From positions 1-16,495 of the forward strand of contig CALMGA010000500.1 of the NCBI GenBank assembly GCA_937863205.1: DNA of 16,495 bases, given 5' to 3'. The notes under the pieces were generated by a model. It did not search any database and was not told the DNA's origin. It worked only from the letters and a program-made list of their open reading frames with translations. The translations under genes were made by a program, and so were the position numbers. Below, one piece after another: positions 15,596-16,495 of this stretch (position 1 is its first letter; every line of letters begins with the position of its first letter). The DNA comes from an uncultured Beijerinckiaceae bacterium (lineage in GTDB: Bacteria; Pseudomonadota; Alphaproteobacteria; Rhizobiales; Beijerinckiaceae).

Positions 15596-16495
15596 GGTCG
15601 ACCCGATCGCGCTCGGCGTCTTCATCTTCTTCTTCGCGGTGGTCACCGTGATGGGTTTCGTCGCCGCCCGCTGGCGCAAGCCCGACACCCTCGCCCACAT
15701 CGACGAATGGGGCCTGGGAGGCCGGCAGTTCGGCACCTGGATCACCTGGTTCCTGGTGGGTGGCGACTTCTACACCGCCTACACCGTGATCGCCGTGCCG
15801 GCGGTGGTGTACACGTGGGGGGCCTACGGCTTCTTCGCCCTGCCCTACACCATCATCGTCTATCCCTTCGTGTTCGCGGTGATGCCGCTGCTGTGGAAGG
15901 TGGCCAAGGACAACAACTACGTCACCGCCGGCGACGTGGTCTACGGACGATACGGTTCGCGCTCACTGGAGGCGGCAATCGCCGCCACCGGCGTCATCGC
16001 CACCATGCCCTACATCGCGCTGCAGCTCGTCGGCATGGCGGCGGTGATCAAGGCGCTGGGCCTCACCGGCGAGATCCCGCTCGTCATCGCCTTCCTGATT
16101 TTGGCGCTCTACACCTATTCGTCGGGGCTGCGGGCGCCGGCGCTGATCGCCTTCGTCAAGGACATCATGATCTACATCGCCGTGCTGGCGGCGGTGGTCA
16201 TCGTGCCGGCCAAGCTCGGCGGCTACGGCGCCATCTTCCATGCGGCCGGCGAGGCGCTCGACGCCAAGGCGGCGGCCTCGGGGGGCAAGGTCGCCGCCGG
16301 GCTGGTGCTGAAGCCGACGCAGATCCTGCCCTACGCCACCCTGGCGCTGGGCTCCGCGCTCGCCGCCTTCATGTACCCGCACACGCTGACCGGCATCTTC
16401 GCCTCCAACAGCGCCACCACCATCCGCAAGAACGCCGTACTGCTGCCGGCCTACACGCTGCTGCTCGGCCTGCTCGCCCTGCTCGGCTACATGGG
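15585..16495 (+). CDS. Sodium:solute symporter family permease, MctP-like (partial, runs off the end)
   Basis: This is an inner-membrane secondary transporter of the SSS family. 303 codons are present and the 3' end lies outside the window; the family has about 500-570 residues. The N-terminal helix (ALGVFIFFFAVVTVMGFVAA) is followed by HIDEWGLGGRQFGTWITWFLVGGDFYTAYT, then several more helices, and TMPYIALQLVGMAAVIKALG and FMYPHTLTGIFAS further on. The EWGLGGR..FGTW and ATMPYIALQLVGM stretches resemble MctP, the Rhizobium monocarboxylate (lactate/pyruvate/alanine) permease. The substrate is therefore likely a short monocarboxylate, but that is inferred. The start at 15585 (MTNKVDPIAL) overlaps the DUF3311 gene. 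Confidence 0.9.
   Translation, partial: MTNKVDPIALGVFIFFFAVVTVMGFVAARWRKPDTLAHIDEWGLGGRQFGTWITWFLVGGDFYTAYTVIAVPAVVYTWGAYGFFALPYTIIVYPFVFAVMPLLWKVAKDNNYVTAGDVVYGRYGSRSLEAAIAATGVIATMPYIALQLVGMAAVIKALGLTGEIPLVIAFLILALYTYSSGLRAPALIAFVKDIMIYIAVLAAVVIVPAKLGGYGAIFHAAGEALDAKAAASGGKVAAGLVLKPTQILPYATLALGSALAAFMYPHTLTGIFASNSATTIRKNAVLLPAYTLLLGLLALLGYM

Overview
The window is high-GC, gene-dense DNA that reads as a chromosomal segment of an alphaproteobacterium. The main evidence is a minus-strand run rnd - lptC - lptA - lptB - rpoN, an order typical of that class, plus an MmcB-type nuclease, a DUF1236 exported protein, a long glutamine-dependent NadE and a Methylobacterium-type PqqA peptide. I cannot fix the genus.

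Layout. Positions 1-583 hold no intact gene, only a frameshifted, truncated IS630-type transposase remnant on the minus strand. Positions 584-5749 (minus) carry sigma-54 and the lipopolysaccharide-transport genes lptB, lptA and lptC, headed by a small RNase D-type exonuclease. Divergent from these on the plus strand are a DUF1236 exported protein (5932-6345) and panD (6551-6925). mmcB (minus, 6956-7435) is divergent from a plus-strand pair, an exported cyclase-family protein and cutA, which overlap by 4 bases. The 188-base gap between mmcB and the cyclase contains nested, mutually exclusive inverted repeats.

The most notable locus is at 8911-9000 (minus). It is a 29-residue pqqA, the precursor peptide of pyrroloquinoline quinone, with its own ribosome binding site, a strong terminator hairpin and a leader holding four consecutive dyads. 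No other pqq gene is in the window, so it is a stand-alone copy. It is divergent from oxyR (9386-10327, with both redox cysteines).

After oxyR come a small exported Gly/Thr-rich protein (minus), a 474-base gap with no convincing gene, and hyi-glxR (hydroxypyruvate isomerase and tartronate semialdehyde reductase, plus), without the usual glyoxylate carboligase gene. nadE (minus, 13159-15195) follows. A DUF3311 membrane protein overlaps a sodium:solute symporter of the monocarboxylate-permease type, which runs off the right edge.

How the genes work together: LptA, LptB and LptC belong to one envelope-export machine. Hyi and GlxR catalyse consecutive steps of glyoxylate/glycerate metabolism. 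PanD and NadE are single cofactor-synthesis enzymes (CoA and NAD), and PqqA adds a third cofactor theme. DUF3311 and the symporter form a likely two-gene uptake unit. I see no tRNA, rRNA, CRISPR array, phage or intact insertion sequence.
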